Shown here one piece after another: positions 1-9,676 of a stretch of DNA of 64,000 bases. Every line of letters starts with the position of its first letter. Position 1 is the first letter of the stretch. Source of the DNA: Acidithiobacillus thiooxidans ATCC 19377 (GTDB lineage: Bacteria > Pseudomonadota > Gammaproteobacteria > Acidithiobacillales > Acidithiobacillaceae). The stretch is taken from positions 1,300,501-1,364,500 of the forward strand of contig NZ_CP045571.1 of NCBI RefSeq assembly GCF_009662475.1, in the 5' to 3' direction. A program made the position numbers and the translations under genes. A model generated the notes under the pieces. That model saw nothing but the letters and a program-made list of their open reading frames with translations, ran no database searches and had not been told where the DNA came from.

Positions 1-370
1 GTGAGCAGGATATTCTGGGTACCCAGGCGCAAGGCCATCGGGTCGGGAATAGGAATAAGGCCAAAGGACGCGAGCAAGTTTTTGCTCAAGGCAAAATCCC
101 GGTTGCCAACCATCACATAGACCCGAATACCTGCTGCAACCAATTGCTGCAGGTGCGCAAACACTTCGGCGTAGGCGCTTTCCCGGGATTGATCGACATG
201 GACCCAGTAATCAAACAAGTCCCCGAGAATAAAAACAGCCTGCCCTTCTTTAGCCCGGGTTTCGCAAAACTGCTGAAAAAGCCGGGTCAGGGCAGGCTGC
301 GGGGGCTCAGGTGCAGATCAGAAATGAACCAGATCGGTCCGTCTTCAAAATCCACATCCAGATAGGGCAT
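1..370 (-). pseudogene. lpxH: UDP-2,3-diacylglucosamine diphosphatase (LpxH), partial and frameshifted
   Basis: LpxH hydrolyses UDP-2,3-diacylglucosamine to lipid X in lipid A synthesis at the inner membrane. Reading leftward from the ATG at 370, the frame gives the metallophosphatase motif ISDLHLSPR and then meets a TGA at 289-287. Shifting one base near 300 restores a clear LpxH reading: QPALTRLFQQF, then ILGDLFDYW, then VGNRDF, open to the window edge. A single base missing in or beside the run of five G at 301-305 explains the break. It is either a real disruption or a sequencing error in a homopolymer. The start follows the ppiB stop by one base, so the two genes form an operon. The gene is essential in most Gram-negatives, which favours an error or a second copy elsewhere. 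The rest of the gene lies outside the window. Confidence 0.75.
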
Positions 371-371
371 G

Positions 372-884
372 TCAGGCCGTAGCGATACGCTCGCCCTTTT
401 CAATGGTGACGGTATCTTTGGGCACATCCTGGTGCATGCCTTTATTGCCGGTAGGCACTTTGGCGATTTCGTCCACTACTTCCATGCCGCTGACGACTTT
501 TCCAAAGACCGCGTAACCCCAACCTGTGCCAGAAGCGGCTTTGAAGTTCAGGAAATCATTATCAGTCAGATTGATGAAAAACTGGGCAGTGGCTGAATGT
601 GGATCATTGGTGCGGGCCATGGCCAAGGTTCCGCGCAGATTTTTCAGACCGTTTTCCGCCTCATTTTGGATGGGCGCATGGGTTTTTTTCTGCTGCATAT
701 CTGCCGTAAAACCGCCGCCCTGAACCATGAAACCGGGAATGACCCGATGAAAAATGGTTTCATCAAAAAAACCTTCATCAACATAGCTCAAAAAGTTTTC
801 GACCGTGTTGGGGGCCTTTTCGGCATCCAGTTCGATGACAATATCGCCCTTGTTGCTATGCAGTACGACTTGTGGATTGGTCAT
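372..884 (-). CDS. ppiB: Peptidyl-prolyl cis-trans isomerase, cyclophilin B type
   Basis: A 170-residue single-domain cyclophilin, a normal length for cytoplasmic PpiB. It catalyses cis-trans isomerisation of X-Pro bonds during folding. The signature [13 protein letters not shown] is present with the catalytic Arg of FHRV and the Gln of MVQGG, followed by [18 protein letters not shown] and a Trp in [10 protein letters not shown]. No signal peptide is visible, so it should be cytoplasmic. Its stop touches the start of lpxH, an arrangement seen in many proteobacteria, so they probably share a transcript. The 133 bases to xseA hold its promoter region. Confidence 0.93.
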   Translation of the reverse strand: MTNPQVVLHSNKGDIVIELDAEKAPNTVENFLSYVDEGFFDETIFHRVIPGFMVQGGGFTADMQQKKTHAPIQNEAENGLKNLRGTLAMARTNDPHSATAQFFINLTDNDFLNFKAASGTGWGYAVFGKVVSGMEVVDEIAKVPTGNKGMHQDVPKDTVTIEKGERIATA

Positions 885-1017
885 GAAGACTCCTCGGAAT
901 TGCAGGGATCCACCCTGTTCAGAATAAATTCACCACTGGGTCAGCGGCAGCGAGTGGGAAGAGTAAAGCGTCAGCCTAGCTTTTGTCGATAGGCGCAAGC
1001 ATCCTGACGCAGGGTAT

Positions 1018-2367
1018 TCATGGATTCTCCGGGTCAGAACGGGTCACTTCACAGTGAATGCGGCCTCTAGCTAAAGTAGCTACCAGTTGTTCACCGGGAT
1101 GGGTGCTCTGACTTTCGAAAATAACTCTTCCGGATGTATCCCGTATTACCGCAAAGCCTCTTTGCAATACTGCCAGAGGATCCAGCAAGCGCAGTGCAGA
1201 CGTAGATTGTTGCTGGCGCAGGTCCGCACGCTGCAAAATATTCAGCATGACTGTTCCCAGATTTTTCTGGCTTTGGCGCAGTTGCTTTTCCAGAATTTGC
1301 AGGCGTTGTCCTGGATCCTGACGCGCCCGTCGCTCCTGGAGATAGGCTAGTTGCTGCGCCTGGGATGACAGTTGCAAGGCCATGGCTCGAGTCAAGTTCT
1401 CACGAGCGAGTTGCAGGCGTCGCTGGGCCGCATCCAAACCTTCTCCAGGATGGCGCAGGCGTATTTGCAAAAAATCGAGGCGCTGGGATTCATCCTGCAT
1501 CTTTCTGAGCATGAGCTTTTCAAGTTGATAATGTTGCGCCTGTACTTTGGGCAACCACTCGTTCCGATCAGGGCTGACTGCTTCGGCAGCGGCGGTGGGA
1601 GTGGCCGCGCGCAGATCACTGGCAAAGTCCGCAATGGTAAAATCAATTTCGTGACCAATTCCGGTGACTACCGGAATGCGCGAGGCGCGAATGGCACGGG
1701 CCACCATTTCTTCATTGAAGCACCAGAGATCTTCCGTGCTGCCACCACCACGGGCAAGAATCAGCACATCTTCGGTGCTGCGCGCATTGGCGCGCCCCAA
1801 GGCTTCGACAATCTGGCCGGCAGCCTGATCCCCCTGAACCAGTACCGGATAAACCAGTACGCTGAGTAATGGCCAGCGTCTGGCCAGGGTTGCCCGGATA
1901 TCGTGCAGGGCTGCACCGGTTGCCGAAGTGATCACGGCCACCCGTTGTGGCCATGTGGGCAGTGGACGCTTTAGATGTGCTTCAAAAAGCCCTTCGGCTG
2001 CAAGTTTTTCTTTTAATGCCAGAAAACGCGCCTGCAAGTCACCTTCGCCGGATTCTTGCAATTGCTCAATAATCAGCTGAAATTCACCCCGACCCTCATA
2101 GAGCGTAGGTTGTGCCAGCACCTGAATTTGCAAGCCGTTTCGTGGTTGCACCCGGCTATATAAATTTCGTTGCCGAAACATGGCGCAACGTACCTGGGCG
2201 CGACTGTCCTTGAGAGAAAAATACCAATGGCCAGAGCCCGGCGCACTGAAATTGGAAATTTCACCCTCGACGCGTAACAGCGGAAAATTGCCTTCAATAA
2301 TTTCCCGGGCCGTACTGTTCAGTGCACTGACTGACAGTACCGGCATAGATTCTTCAGAAATACGCAT
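1018..2367 (-). CDS. xseA: Exodeoxyribonuclease VII large subunit
   Basis: The 449-residue large subunit of exonuclease VII, which degrades single-stranded DNA in both directions and acts in mismatch and damage repair. It has the N-terminal OB-fold (VEGEISNF, GHWYFSLKD), the central catalytic domain with VITSATGAALHDI, RGGGSTEDLWCFNEE and GIGHEIDFTIADFASDLRA, and a long C-terminal coiled coil rich in Gln, Leu and Arg. Length and order match the family. The small subunit xseB is not adjacent but lies 3.4 kb away at 5795 on the other strand. The divergent thioredoxin gene starts 130 bases upstream. Confidence 0.95.
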   Translation of the reverse strand: MRISEESMPVLSVSALNSTAREIIEGNFPLLRVEGEISNFSAPGSGHWYFSLKDSRAQVRCAMFRQRNLYSRVQPRNGLQIQVLAQPTLYEGRGEFQLIIEQLQESGEGDLQARFLALKEKLAAEGLFEAHLKRPLPTWPQRVAVITSATGAALHDIRATLARRWPLLSVLVYPVLVQGDQAAGQIVEALGRANARSTEDVLILARGGGSTEDLWCFNEEMVARAIRASRIPVVTGIGHEIDFTIADFASDLRAATPTAAAEAVSPDRNEWLPKVQAQHYQLEKLMLRKMQDESQRLDFLQIRLRHPGEGLDAAQRRLQLARENLTRAMALQLSSQAQQLAYLQERRARQDPGQRLQILEKQLRQSQKNLGTVMLNILQRADLRQQQSTSALRLLDPLAVLQRGFAVIRDTSGRVIFESQSTHPGEQLVATLARGRIHCEVTRSDPENP

Positions 2368-2497
2368 GTCTTGACCTCATCCCTTGACCCCATCTGCCCT
2401 GCGCTTTAAGGTCAGCATATAACACTTTACTGTCATTCGGGATGGTCCCGTCTGCCGCGCGCGATTCTGCGCAATCCTGTTTACGAGAGGACATAGC

Positions 2498-2875
2498 ATG
2501 GCTGTAGTGGAACTTACCCAGGAAAACTTTGAACAAATAGTTACCGGAAATGACATGGTTATTGTCGATTTCTGGGCCCCTTGGTGTGCGCCTTGCAAGG
2601 CTTTTGCCCCAACTTTTGAGGCTGCAGCCGAAAAATACCCGGATATTGTTTTTGGCAAGGTAAATACGGATGTGGAACAGGAACTGGGTGCTTCCTTCCA
2701 GATTCGTTCCATTCCCACATTGACCATTTTTCGTCAGCAGATTGGTATTTTTTCCCAGGCTGGTTCGCTACCTGCCAGCGCGCTGGAAGAAGTTATCCAG
2801 CAGGCACTCGCACTTGATATGGATAAAGTCCGTGAGGAAATCGCCAGTCAACAGGGCGAAAATACCAGTCATTGA
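2498..2875 (+). CDS. Thioredoxin with WCAPC active site
   Basis: A 125-residue thioredoxin fold with no signal peptide, so probably a cytoplasmic disulfide reductase. The active site is DFWAPWCAPCK where classical TrxA has WCGPC. The cis-proline loop is RSIPTLTIF. The Ala between the cysteines changes a position that tunes redox potential. The protein is about 15 residues longer than TrxA because of an acidic C-terminal tail. The start is supported by a GAGAGGA ribosome-binding site. It stands alone, divergent from xseA and convergent with the DUF3429 gene. Confidence 0.88.
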   Translation: MAVVELTQENFEQIVTGNDMVIVDFWAPWCAPCKAFAPTFEAAAEKYPDIVFGKVNTDVEQELGASFQIRSIPTLTIFRQQIGIFSQAGSLPASALEEVIQQALALDMDKVREEIASQQGENTSH

Positions 2876-2890
2876 GACGTTCACGCCGGC

Positions 2891-3325
2891 CTAAAAACCG
2901 GCGTATAACTGCAGTAGCAGTAATCCCAGCAGGCTAATAACTGCCGCAGTCAAGCCGCTGCGCAACGGCAAAAACCAATTTGGCAAGTTCAAGCGCTTAT
3001 TTATACGATAATCGGCGAACCACTGTGCGATAAAGCCCAGAATCAGCAGGGCCAGCGCTACGGGTGCTGACCACCATAAAGCAAAAAACCCCCATAATGC
3101 CGGAATAACACTCCACATCATCAACATGGGTGCGTCATCGCTGTGTTCACGGTTCATGGCCAGGCCCCAGTGAATGGCACCAAGAAAACTGAGAATAATA
3201 GCGGCGTACATATTACCCAAAGTCAAAGCCACCACACCGTAACCTTTCCAGAATCCCAGATTGGCAAGAATAAGGGGAATAATTCCTGCCCAACCGAGTA
3301 TTTTCGCCATACGCATGCTATCCAT
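2891..3325 (-). CDS. DUF3429 family membrane protein
   Basis: About 144 residues from the start MDSMRMAK. An upstream in-frame extension is open but lacks a better start. It shows four or five hydrophobic segments (ILGWAGIIPLILANLG, AAIILSFLGAIHWGLAM, VIPALWGFFALWWSAPVAL and a C-terminal LISLLGLLLLQLYAGF) and the motif GAIHWGLA typical of DUF3429, a family of unknown function. The start codon overlaps the stop of the small upstream gene by 8 bases, so the two are translationally coupled. A GC-rich hairpin at 2884-2903 overlaps its 3' end, between the convergent genes. Confidence 0.8.
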   Translation of the reverse strand: MDSMRMAKILGWAGIIPLILANLGFWKGYGVVALTLGNMYAAIILSFLGAIHWGLAMNREHSDDAPMLMMWSVIPALWGFFALWWSAPVALALLILGFIAQWFADYRINKRLNLPNWFLPLRSGLTAAVISLLGLLLLQLYAGF

Positions 3326-3491
3326 GATGACCGTCCTTGAGTGCAGATGAGGCGTTGGGAGCAGAAGCTGCGCTACCAATACCCTTCGGCTGAATATTGG
3401 TAAAACCAATGACTACAAGCGCAATCATGGCAGCTGCCCAGAGCACCAGAAACAGCGCGAACAACAGTGGACCCACTTTACGTTTTTTCAA
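3318..3491 (-). CDS. Small single-span membrane protein, TTG start
   Basis: A 57-residue gene too short for standard tracks. It begins at a TTG (3491) preceded by a GAGGAG ribosome-binding site six bases upstream. It reads KKRKVGPLLFALFLVLWAAA at the N-terminus, one membrane segment, and then a polar tail ending in DGHHG. Its stop overlaps the start of the DUF3429 gene. No family is recognised. Its place between the TonB-like gene and the DUF3429 gene suggests a cell-envelope role, which is inference only. Confidence 0.6.
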   Translation of the reverse strand: MKKRKVGPLLFALFLVLWAAAMIALVVIGFTNIQPKGIGSAASAPNASSALKDGHHG

Positions 3492-3512
3492 AGAATTCTC
3501 CTCATCAGTAAA

Positions 3513-4379
3513 TCACCAGGCATTGACCCGGCGCACACCCATGAAATGCATATTCAGCGGAATTTCAATTTTCCGGGTTTGGGCTGCCAGTTGCTTGGAA
3601 AAAGGCATATAGGGAAATGAAAGTCGAATAATGCGCTCAGCCGCTGCATCCAGTTCCTTGTTGCCGGAAGGATCGACCATGATGATGCGCTCCAGTCCGC
3701 CCTGGGGGTTGAGCACCACCTTAACTTTCAACTGACCCACCATAGAGCCGGGATAATTGAGATCGCCAATGCGTTCCAGCTTCTGAATCCAGCCGGCGAT
3801 GTAAAAATCGGCTACCGGTCCTTTGGGGTTCTCGAATTTGGGTAAAGGCGGGCTGGCGGTAGCTTCACGCGCGGCTTGGTCCATTTGTTCCTGCAGCCTT
3901 CCCAAATTGATATGGGGTGGACCTGAGGGCTGGATGCTTTGCAGGGTGGATGGCGCCTGAGAAACAGCAGGTTGCGGTTTTTGCGGCAGCGCACGAGGAT
4001 GAAATACCGGGTGTGGTACGGGGCGTGGCACCGGTCGGGGTACTGGTACTGGTCGCAGCTGCGGCTTTACCGGGTGTGGTTTCACCACCGGCCGGGGATG
4101 AGGTATTACCTGCGGTTTTACCGGACTGGGTGTCACGGCCTTATTGGGTAACGGCATAATATGAAAAGTTTTATTGACTTCAGTCTGGTTGTGCAATGCC
4201 TGCATTTTGGGCTTCTGGACATGAATCAGTAAAAACAGGGCGAGGGCCACCAAGATTGCTGAAACCACCAACCACGGAGCCAGACTTTCACTCCAATGGG
4301 GTTTTTCATCAGGAATCAAAAAGTAAAACTTTTGTTCAGCGAAGGCCAATCGTCCTAACCTCGCGGCAGTGCCGCTCAT
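3513..4379 (-). CDS. TonB-like energy transducer protein
   Basis: A 288-residue protein with one membrane anchor near residues 33-52, a periplasmic Pro/His/Val-rich spacer (repeated PVPRPVPRPVPHP units, about residues 75-150) and a C-terminal TonB-like domain (NYPGSMVGQLKVKVVLNPQGG through SFPYMPF). TonB links the proton-motive force at the inner membrane to outer-membrane receptors. No exbB or exbD is nearby, so it must use partners elsewhere or act in another envelope role. The proline-rich spacer is compositionally extreme and explains the many overlapping false frames here. Confidence 0.8.
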   Translation of the reverse strand: MSGTAARLGRLAFAEQKFYFLIPDEKPHWSESLAPWLVVSAILVALALFLLIHVQKPKMQALHNQTEVNKTFHIMPLPNKAVTPSPVKPQVIPHPRPVVKPHPVKPQLRPVPVPRPVPRPVPHPVFHPRALPQKPQPAVSQAPSTLQSIQPSGPPHINLGRLQEQMDQAAREATASPPLPKFENPKGPVADFYIAGWIQKLERIGDLNYPGSMVGQLKVKVVLNPQGGLERIIMVDPSGNKELDAAAERIIRLSFPYMPFSKQLAAQTRKIEIPLNMHFMGVRRVNAW

Positions 4380-4447
4380 GAAATATGCCCGCGCAAGGCG
4401 GGCGGCAGTACTTAGCTTGTCCTATCAACCGCCACGAGTAAAGCCGG

Positions 4448-5668
4448 TTAATGCGCGCTTTTGTGCGGTGCTGGAATATGCGGAAGCAATGCTGCAAGCA
4501 AGCCCAGCAGCGGCAGGAACGCACAAATCTGGTAAACCACCTGGATACCCCAGACATCCGCGAGCTCACCCAGAACCGCAGCACCCACCCCACCCAGACC
4601 GAAAGCCAGGCCAAAAAACAATCCTGAAATGGTACCAACCTTACCGGGAACCAGCTCCTGGGCGTAAACCACCATGGCCGGAAAGGCCGAAGCCAGCAGA
4701 AAACCAATGACCACTGTTAATAGTGCACTCATGGTGAGGCCGACGTAGGGCAGGGCCAGGGTAAAAGGCGCGATTCCCAAAAGGGAAACCCAGATGACCT
4801 TCTTGCGACCAATGCGGTCACCAATAGGTCCACCCATCAAGGTTCCAGCGGCAACCGCCGCCAGAAAAATAAATAAATGCAACTGGGCTTCCTGGGTGGC
4901 AATGTGAAAACGCTGCATCAGATAAAAAATCAGATAGCTGCTGATACTGGTCAGGTAAAGAAATTTGGAAAACATCAGAGCAACCAGAATGATAATGCTG
5001 CGTTTGACCAGTTTTGCCGTAAGCAGCGCTTCGCGCACTTCGGTACTGTGCTTTTTCGGATGGCGATGCTGATGTTGGTACCAACGCCCCACAAAAGTCA
5101 GAATCACAATGGCCAACAGGGCGGCCAGGGAAAACCAGGACAAGCTGTGCTGGCCATTGGGCATGACAATAAATGCCGCTAACAGCGGACCAACGGCGGT
5201 GCCAACATTACCCCCCACCTGAAAAATGGACTGGGCGAGGCCATGACGACCACCCGAAGCCATTCGCGCCACCCGCGAGGATTCCGGGTGAAACACCGAC
5301 GAACCCAGACCCACCAGTGCGGCTGCAAGCAGGAGTATCAGATAATTGGGTGCAATGGAGAGTAACAATAAACCCGCAAAGGTGGATACCATTCCAATAG
5401 GCAACGAAAAAGGCAGAGGATGTCCATCTGTATAACGCCCGACCAGTGGTTGAATAATGGAGGCCGTCAGCTGGTAAGCCAGGGTAATCAACCCGATCTG
5501 GGCAAAACTCAAGTCGAAATTGCTTTTGAATAATGGGTATACCGCCAACATCAACGATTGAATGCTATCATTGAGGAAATGTGACACGCTGATGGCACCA
5601 AGCACGTCAAAGCGGGTGCCTTCCTGCTTTGACAGGGTGTTTATCTGCGCTGTCTTTTGTATGGACAT
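4448..5668 (-). CDS. fsr: MFS transporter, fosmidomycin-resistance type
   Basis: About 406 residues from MSIQKTAQ, with an AAAGG ribosome-binding site upstream; the open frame extends further to 5719. Twelve hydrophobic segments and close family motifs are seen: GAISVSHFLNDSIQSL near the N-terminus, VGLGSSVFHPESSRVARMAS and GRHGLAQSIFQVGGN. These match the Fsr subfamily, whose E. coli member exports fosmidomycin, an inhibitor of the MEP enzyme Dxr. It is divergent from an operon that contains dxs and ispA, so exporter and target pathway are neighbours. The natural substrate is unknown. Confidence 0.88.
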   Translation of the reverse strand: MSIQKTAQINTLSKQEGTRFDVLGAISVSHFLNDSIQSLMLAVYPLFKSNFDLSFAQIGLITLAYQLTASIIQPLVGRYTDGHPLPFSLPIGMVSTFAGLLLLSIAPNYLILLLAAALVGLGSSVFHPESSRVARMASGGRHGLAQSIFQVGGNVGTAVGPLLAAFIVMPNGQHSLSWFSLAALLAIVILTFVGRWYQHQHRHPKKHSTEVREALLTAKLVKRSIIILVALMFSKFLYLTSISSYLIFYLMQRFHIATQEAQLHLFIFLAAVAAGTLMGGPIGDRIGRKKVIWVSLLGIAPFTLALPYVGLTMSALLTVVIGFLLASAFPAMVVYAQELVPGKVGTISGLFFGLAFGLGGVGAAVLGELADVWGIQVVYQICAFLPLLGLLAALLPHIPAPHKSAH

Positions 5669-5794
5669 GGAGAGAAGAGCCTTTCGGAATGGAAAACCAG
5701 ACGAAATATTAGTGTCCAATTAACCGACCGTCCAGTATGAAATTAAATTTTTGCGCTTGCCCCGAGGATGGGGCCTAGTGTTTAATTGGCAAAC

Positions 5795-6043
5795 ATGGAA
5801 AAAGACATGAATAACGAACCCTCTTCTGCAGACACGCCCGCAGATTTCGCCAGCACCCTTGATGCCCTCGAAGCTACGGTTCGCCGTCTGGAAGGTGGTC
5901 AGCTGGGCCTTGAAGATTCGGTAGCTCTGTTCAAGCAGGGTATGGATCTTGCCAAACGTGCTGAATCACAACTACTGCAGGCGCGCCAGACCGTGGAAAT
6001 ACTGCTGGGAGAGAACGCCACCCCAATGACTCAGGATGAATAA
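5795..6043 (+). CDS. xseB: Exodeoxyribonuclease VII small subunit
   Basis: About 82 residues. The core FASTLDALEATVRRLEGGQLGLEDSVALFKQGM is the conserved XseB helix pair that binds the C-terminal coiled coil of XseA. An ATG at 5807 or a TTG at 5786 are alternative starts; none has a strong ribosome-binding site. It heads the xseB-ispA-dxs run, the usual proteobacterial order, with only 3 bases before ispA. Confidence 0.9.
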   Translation: MEKDMNNEPSSADTPADFASTLDALEATVRRLEGGQLGLEDSVALFKQGMDLAKRAESQLLQARQTVEILLGENATPMTQDE

Positions 6044-6046
6044 TCA

Positions 6047-6967
6047 ATGACCCTGGAAGCCCTGGAGACCACTCAGAATTTTGCGTTATTTCGTCAGCAT
6101 GCTGTGCGACGCATAGAAGCTGTTTTACAAAGCTTGCTGCCCGACGAACATATTTTACCAGCCCGTCTGCACGGCGCTATGCGTTACAGCACCTTGGGTG
6201 GCGGCAAGCGCATACGGCCGCTTCTGGTATATGCTACCGGACTGTGTCTGGACCTTGCCCCGGAAAAACTCGATCGCCCTGCTGCCGCCCTGGAAATGAT
6301 TCATGCCTATTCGCTGGTCCATGATGATCTCCCGGCCATGGACAATGATGATTTGCGGCGGGGGTTACCGACCTGCCACAAAGCTTATGATGAAGCCACG
6401 GCCATTTTGGTGGGTGATGGTTTGCAGGCCCAGGCTTTTGTCGCCCTGTCCGAGCCGGATTGGGGCGTTGATCCTCAATGGCAAGTTCGCATGCTGGCGG
6501 CATTGGCCCTGGCAGCCGGTTCTCGGGGTATGGTTGGCGGTCAGGCCATTGATCTTGCGGCGGTTGGCCATGAGCTGGCTTTGCCAGCTCTTGAGCAAAT
6601 GCATCTGCATAAAACAGGAATGCTGATTCGTTGCGCTATTCAACTGGCTCTTTGTGCCGCAGGCGTTGAAGAAAATTCGGAGCAGGGCGGCATGCTGCTA
6701 CAATATGCGGATCGGGTTGGGCTGGCCTTTCAGGTTCAGGACGACATTCTGGATGAAATCGGTGATCTGCAACAAACCGGCAAAGCCCAGCAAGGCGCAG
6801 ATCGTAGTCGTAACAAACCCAGTTTTATCACCTTGCTGGGCTTGAAAGAAGCCCAGAATTACGCCCAACGGCTTCTGGAAGAGGCTCTTGCTGCCTTGCA
6901 GTCCTGGCAGCATGAGGCGGATCATCTGCGCGCACTGGCGCGCCTTATTGTAGAGCGGAATAAATGA
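6047..6967 (+). CDS. ispA: Farnesyl diphosphate synthase (polyprenyl synthetase)
   Basis: A 306-residue class I prenyltransferase that condenses IPP with DMAPP and GPP to make farnesyl diphosphate. Visible motifs are GGGKRIRP near residue 52, the first aspartate-rich motif [11 protein letters not shown] (about residues 92-102) and the second QVQDDILD near residue 230. Length fits IspA and not the longer octaprenyl synthases. It sits between xseB and dxs, overlaps dxs by 4 bases, and should be co-expressed with it for isoprenoid supply. Confidence 0.94.
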   Translation: MTLEALETTQNFALFRQHAVRRIEAVLQSLLPDEHILPARLHGAMRYSTLGGGKRIRPLLVYATGLCLDLAPEKLDRPAAALEMIHAYSLVHDDLPAMDNDDLRRGLPTCHKAYDEATAILVGDGLQAQAFVALSEPDWGVDPQWQVRMLAALALAAGSRGMVGGQAIDLAAVGHELALPALEQMHLHKTGMLIRCAIQLALCAAGVEENSEQGGMLLQYADRVGLAFQVQDDILDEIGDLQQTGKAQQGADRSRNKPSFITLLGLKEAQNYAQRLLEEALAALQSWQHEADHLRALARLIVERNK

Positions 6968-8838
6968 CGGACTTGTTGAAGGGCATTCCCATGCCCGAAG
7001 AATTGCGGAGAATGTCTCGCACTGAGTTAAAGGGTGTCGCCAAGACGTTGCGCCAATTTCTCCTGGAAACCGTGAGTCAGACCGGCGGGCATTTGTCTTC
7101 CTGTCTGGGTACAGTAGAGCTGGCGGTTGCCTTGCATACGGTTTTCAACACACCCGATGATCGCTTGGTCTGGGACGTAGGTCATCAAGCCTATCCCCAT
7201 AAAATTCTGACCGGGCGGGGACCCCGCTTTGGCCAACTGCGCATGAAAAACGGGCTTTCCGGGTTTCTTAAACGTGATGAAAGCCCTTACGACAGTTTTG
7301 GGGCTGGTCATTCCAGTACCTCAATCAGCGCCGGACTGGGCATGGCGGTAGCCGCGAAACTGAAAAAAAATGATCGCGAAGTGGTTGCTATTATCGGCGA
7401 TGGTGCTATGACCGCCGGAATGGCTTATGAAGCCCTCAATAATGGGGGCGTACTGGACGCCAACCTGCTGGTGGTCCTGAATGATAATGAAATGTCCATT
7501 TCTCCCAACGTCGGTGCGGTTTCCCAGTATCTCACCCGTATCCTTTCCGGGCGTTTGTACAATACCGTGCGTGATGGTGCCGGGCAGGCACTAAGTCTGT
7601 TGCCACCGCTGCGCGAGCTGGCCAAAAAAGCTGAGGAAGGTGTCAAGGGGTTGGTTACTCCGGGAACTCTTTTTGAGGAAATGGGCTTCAATTATTTTGG
7701 ACCTATAGACGGTCATGATCTGGACGCCCTCATTCCTACCCTGGAAAATCTTAAAAAAATTGAAGGGCCACGTCTTTTGCATGTGATGACCAAAAAAGGC
7801 AAAGGCTACGGACCAGCCGAAGAGGATCCCTGCGGCTATCATGGTGTCACCCCTTTCAATCAGAGTGACGGGCAAATGGCCAAAAAGGCGGGTGGCCCGC
7901 CCAGCTACACCAAAGTTTTTGGCGATTGGCTCTGTGACAAAGGGGCTGCAGAATCCAGTCTGGTCGCCATTACTCCGGCCATGCGCGAAGGTTCGGGCTT
8001 GGTGCGTTTTGAGCAGCTTTATCCGGAACGTTACTATGATGTAGGCATAGCCGAACAGCATGCCGTGACTTTTGCTGCAGGCATGGCTTGTGATGGCATC
8101 CATCCGGTCGTGGCCATTTATTCGACCTTTTTGCAGCGCGCCTATGATCAATTGTTGCATGATGTCGCCATTCAGAATCTGCCCGTATTGTTTGCCATTG
8201 ATCGGGCCGGTTTGGTGGGCGCCGATGGGGCTACCCATCAGGGTGCCTTTGATATGGCCTATGCACGCTGCATTCCCAATCTGGTGGTCATGGCACCCAA
8301 GGATGAGCAGGAACTGCGCGACATGCTCAATACCGGGTTTGCTTATCCCGGTCCGGCGTTGGTTCGCTATCCGCGTGGGACTGGCGTAGGGCTGGAACTG
8401 GATAAAAATCTGGAGCGGACCGTAGCACTAGGCAAGGCTGAGGTAATCCGCTCCGGAAACAAACTGGCCATATTGGCATTTGGTACACGGGCTGCAGCAG
8501 CTTTGCAGGCTGGAGAAGCGTTAGATGCCACAGTTATTAACATGCGCTTCGTCAAACCATTAGATCAAGAGTTGCTCCAGGAGTTGACTCAGACCCATCA
8601 GGCTTTGCTCACCGTAGAGGAGGGAGTGATTGCCGGTGGCGCGGGTTCTGCTGTGGCGGAATACCTGTTGAACCAGGGGCAAATTGTTCCCATGCGCATT
8701 CTCGGGCTTCCCGACCAGTTTATTGAGCAGGGAGATGCCAATCAGTGGCTTGCTGAACTGGGGCTGGATGCTTCTGGAATCACAGCAGCAGGTCGTACTT
8801 TGCTGGATTCTCTTGCCCGGAAGCCGGGTCACGCGTAA
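6964..8838 (+). CDS. dxs: 1-deoxy-D-xylulose-5-phosphate synthase
   Basis: A 624-residue thiamine-diphosphate enzyme that joins pyruvate and glyceraldehyde-3-phosphate in the first step of the MEP pathway. Motifs: [16 protein letters not shown], the thiamine-binding [16 protein letters not shown], the pyrimidine-domain glutamate in [15 protein letters not shown], and the C-terminal transketolase domain ([12 protein letters not shown]). Length is normal for Dxs. The ATG overlaps the ispA stop (ATGA), which implies translational coupling. The product also feeds thiamine and pyridoxal synthesis. Confidence 0.96.
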   Translation: MTDLLKGIPMPEELRRMSRTELKGVAKTLRQFLLETVSQTGGHLSSCLGTVELAVALHTVFNTPDDRLVWDVGHQAYPHKILTGRGPRFGQLRMKNGLSGFLKRDESPYDSFGAGHSSTSISAGLGMAVAAKLKKNDREVVAIIGDGAMTAGMAYEALNNGGVLDANLLVVLNDNEMSISPNVGAVSQYLTRILSGRLYNTVRDGAGQALSLLPPLRELAKKAEEGVKGLVTPGTLFEEMGFNYFGPIDGHDLDALIPTLENLKKIEGPRLLHVMTKKGKGYGPAEEDPCGYHGVTPFNQSDGQMAKKAGGPPSYTKVFGDWLCDKGAAESSLVAITPAMREGSGLVRFEQLYPERYYDVGIAEQHAVTFAAGMACDGIHPVVAIYSTFLQRAYDQLLHDVAIQNLPVLFAIDRAGLVGADGATHQGAFDMAYARCIPNLVVMAPKDEQELRDMLNTGFAYPGPALVRYPRGTGVGLELDKNLERTVALGKAEVIRSGNKLAILAFGTRAAAALQAGEALDATVINMRFVKPLDQELLQELTQTHQALLTVEEGVIAGGAGSAVAEYLLNQGQIVPMRILGLPDQFIEQGDANQWLAELGLDASGITAAGRTLLDSLARKPGHA

Positions 8839-8872
8839 TATCTGACTAAATTGGTCCACTATTCAAAGTGAG

Positions 8873-9673
8873 GTGCGCGTGAGGAATTGCGCTACAGAGA
8901 TTCTTGAAGATGTTCAGGGTCGGGTAGATCCCCGTGCCATTCCCATTCAGCAGGTAGGTATTCGTGCCGTCAGGCACCCTCTGCAGATTGCGGACAGAGA
9001 TGCAGCAGTCCAACCCAGTGTTGCCTTGTGTAACATGTATGTCAGTCTGCCTGCTCATCTCAAGGGTACCCACATGTCGCGTTTCATGGAAATACTCAAT
9101 AACCAGGAAGCGCCGATCAGTGTCGAAGCTTTTCGGGGCATTGTTGAGCAAATGTGCACACGCCTCGAAGCGGATTCGGCACGACTCGAAATGCGTCTGC
9201 CATTTTTCGTGCAAAAAGCGGCACCCGTTTCCGGTGTCAAAAGCATGCTGGATTACGAGGTGGAATTGATTGGCGAAATTACCCCGAAAGGCTATCAATT
9301 AACCTTGGGAGTCATGGTGCCGGTAACCAGCCTCTGTCCCTGTTCAAAAAGCATTTCAGAATACGGGGCGCACAACCAGCGTGCCCATGTTTGGGTGCAT
9401 GTCCGCAGCCAGGAGACTATCTGGGTTCGGGATCTTATTGATTTAATTGAGGCTGAAGCTTCGTGTGAATTGTATGGTTTACTGAAGCGTCCCGATGAAA
9501 AGCATGTGACGGAATATGCTTATGATCATCCCAAATTCGTCGAAGATATGGTTCGGGATGTGGCTCTGCGTCTGCAGGAAGATCCGCGAGTGCGCTGGTT
9601 TTCGGTGTCATCGGAAAACTTTGAATCCATTCATAACCATTCGGCTTACGCCATGATCGAAATGGAAAAATAA
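8873..9673 (+). CDS. folE2: GTP cyclohydrolase FolE2 (type IB)
   Basis: About 266 residues. It converts GTP to 7,8-dihydroneopterin triphosphate for folate or related pterins. The FolE2 signature [23 protein letters not shown] is present with the metal-ligand cysteine, and the SRFMEI motif is near residue 70. FolE2 enzymes can use metals other than zinc, which suits a metal-stressed organism. The start is uncertain: an ATG or GTG near 8873-8878. It is placed 34 bases after dxs and 3 before aroC, so it is part of the same operon. Confidence 0.92.
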   Translation: MRVRNCATEILEDVQGRVDPRAIPIQQVGIRAVRHPLQIADRDAAVQPSVALCNMYVSLPAHLKGTHMSRFMEILNNQEAPISVEAFRGIVEQMCTRLEADSARLEMRLPFFVQKAAPVSGVKSMLDYEVELIGEITPKGYQLTLGVMVPVTSLCPCSKSISEYGAHNQRAHVWVHVRSQETIWVRDLIDLIEAEASCELYGLLKRPDEKHVTEYAYDHPKFVEDMVRDVALRLQEDPRVRWFSVSSENFESIHNHSAYAMIEMEK

Positions 9674-9676
9674 TTC

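Noticed and set aside
2884-2903. Hairpin between thioredoxin and DUF3429 genes as terminator
   Set aside because: Stem is good but there is no T-run, and it overlaps coding sequence, so it is mentioned only with the gene.
3917-4159. Pro/Val-rich plus-strand frames opposite the TonB-like gene
   Set aside because: They are mirror frames of the proline-rich spacer.
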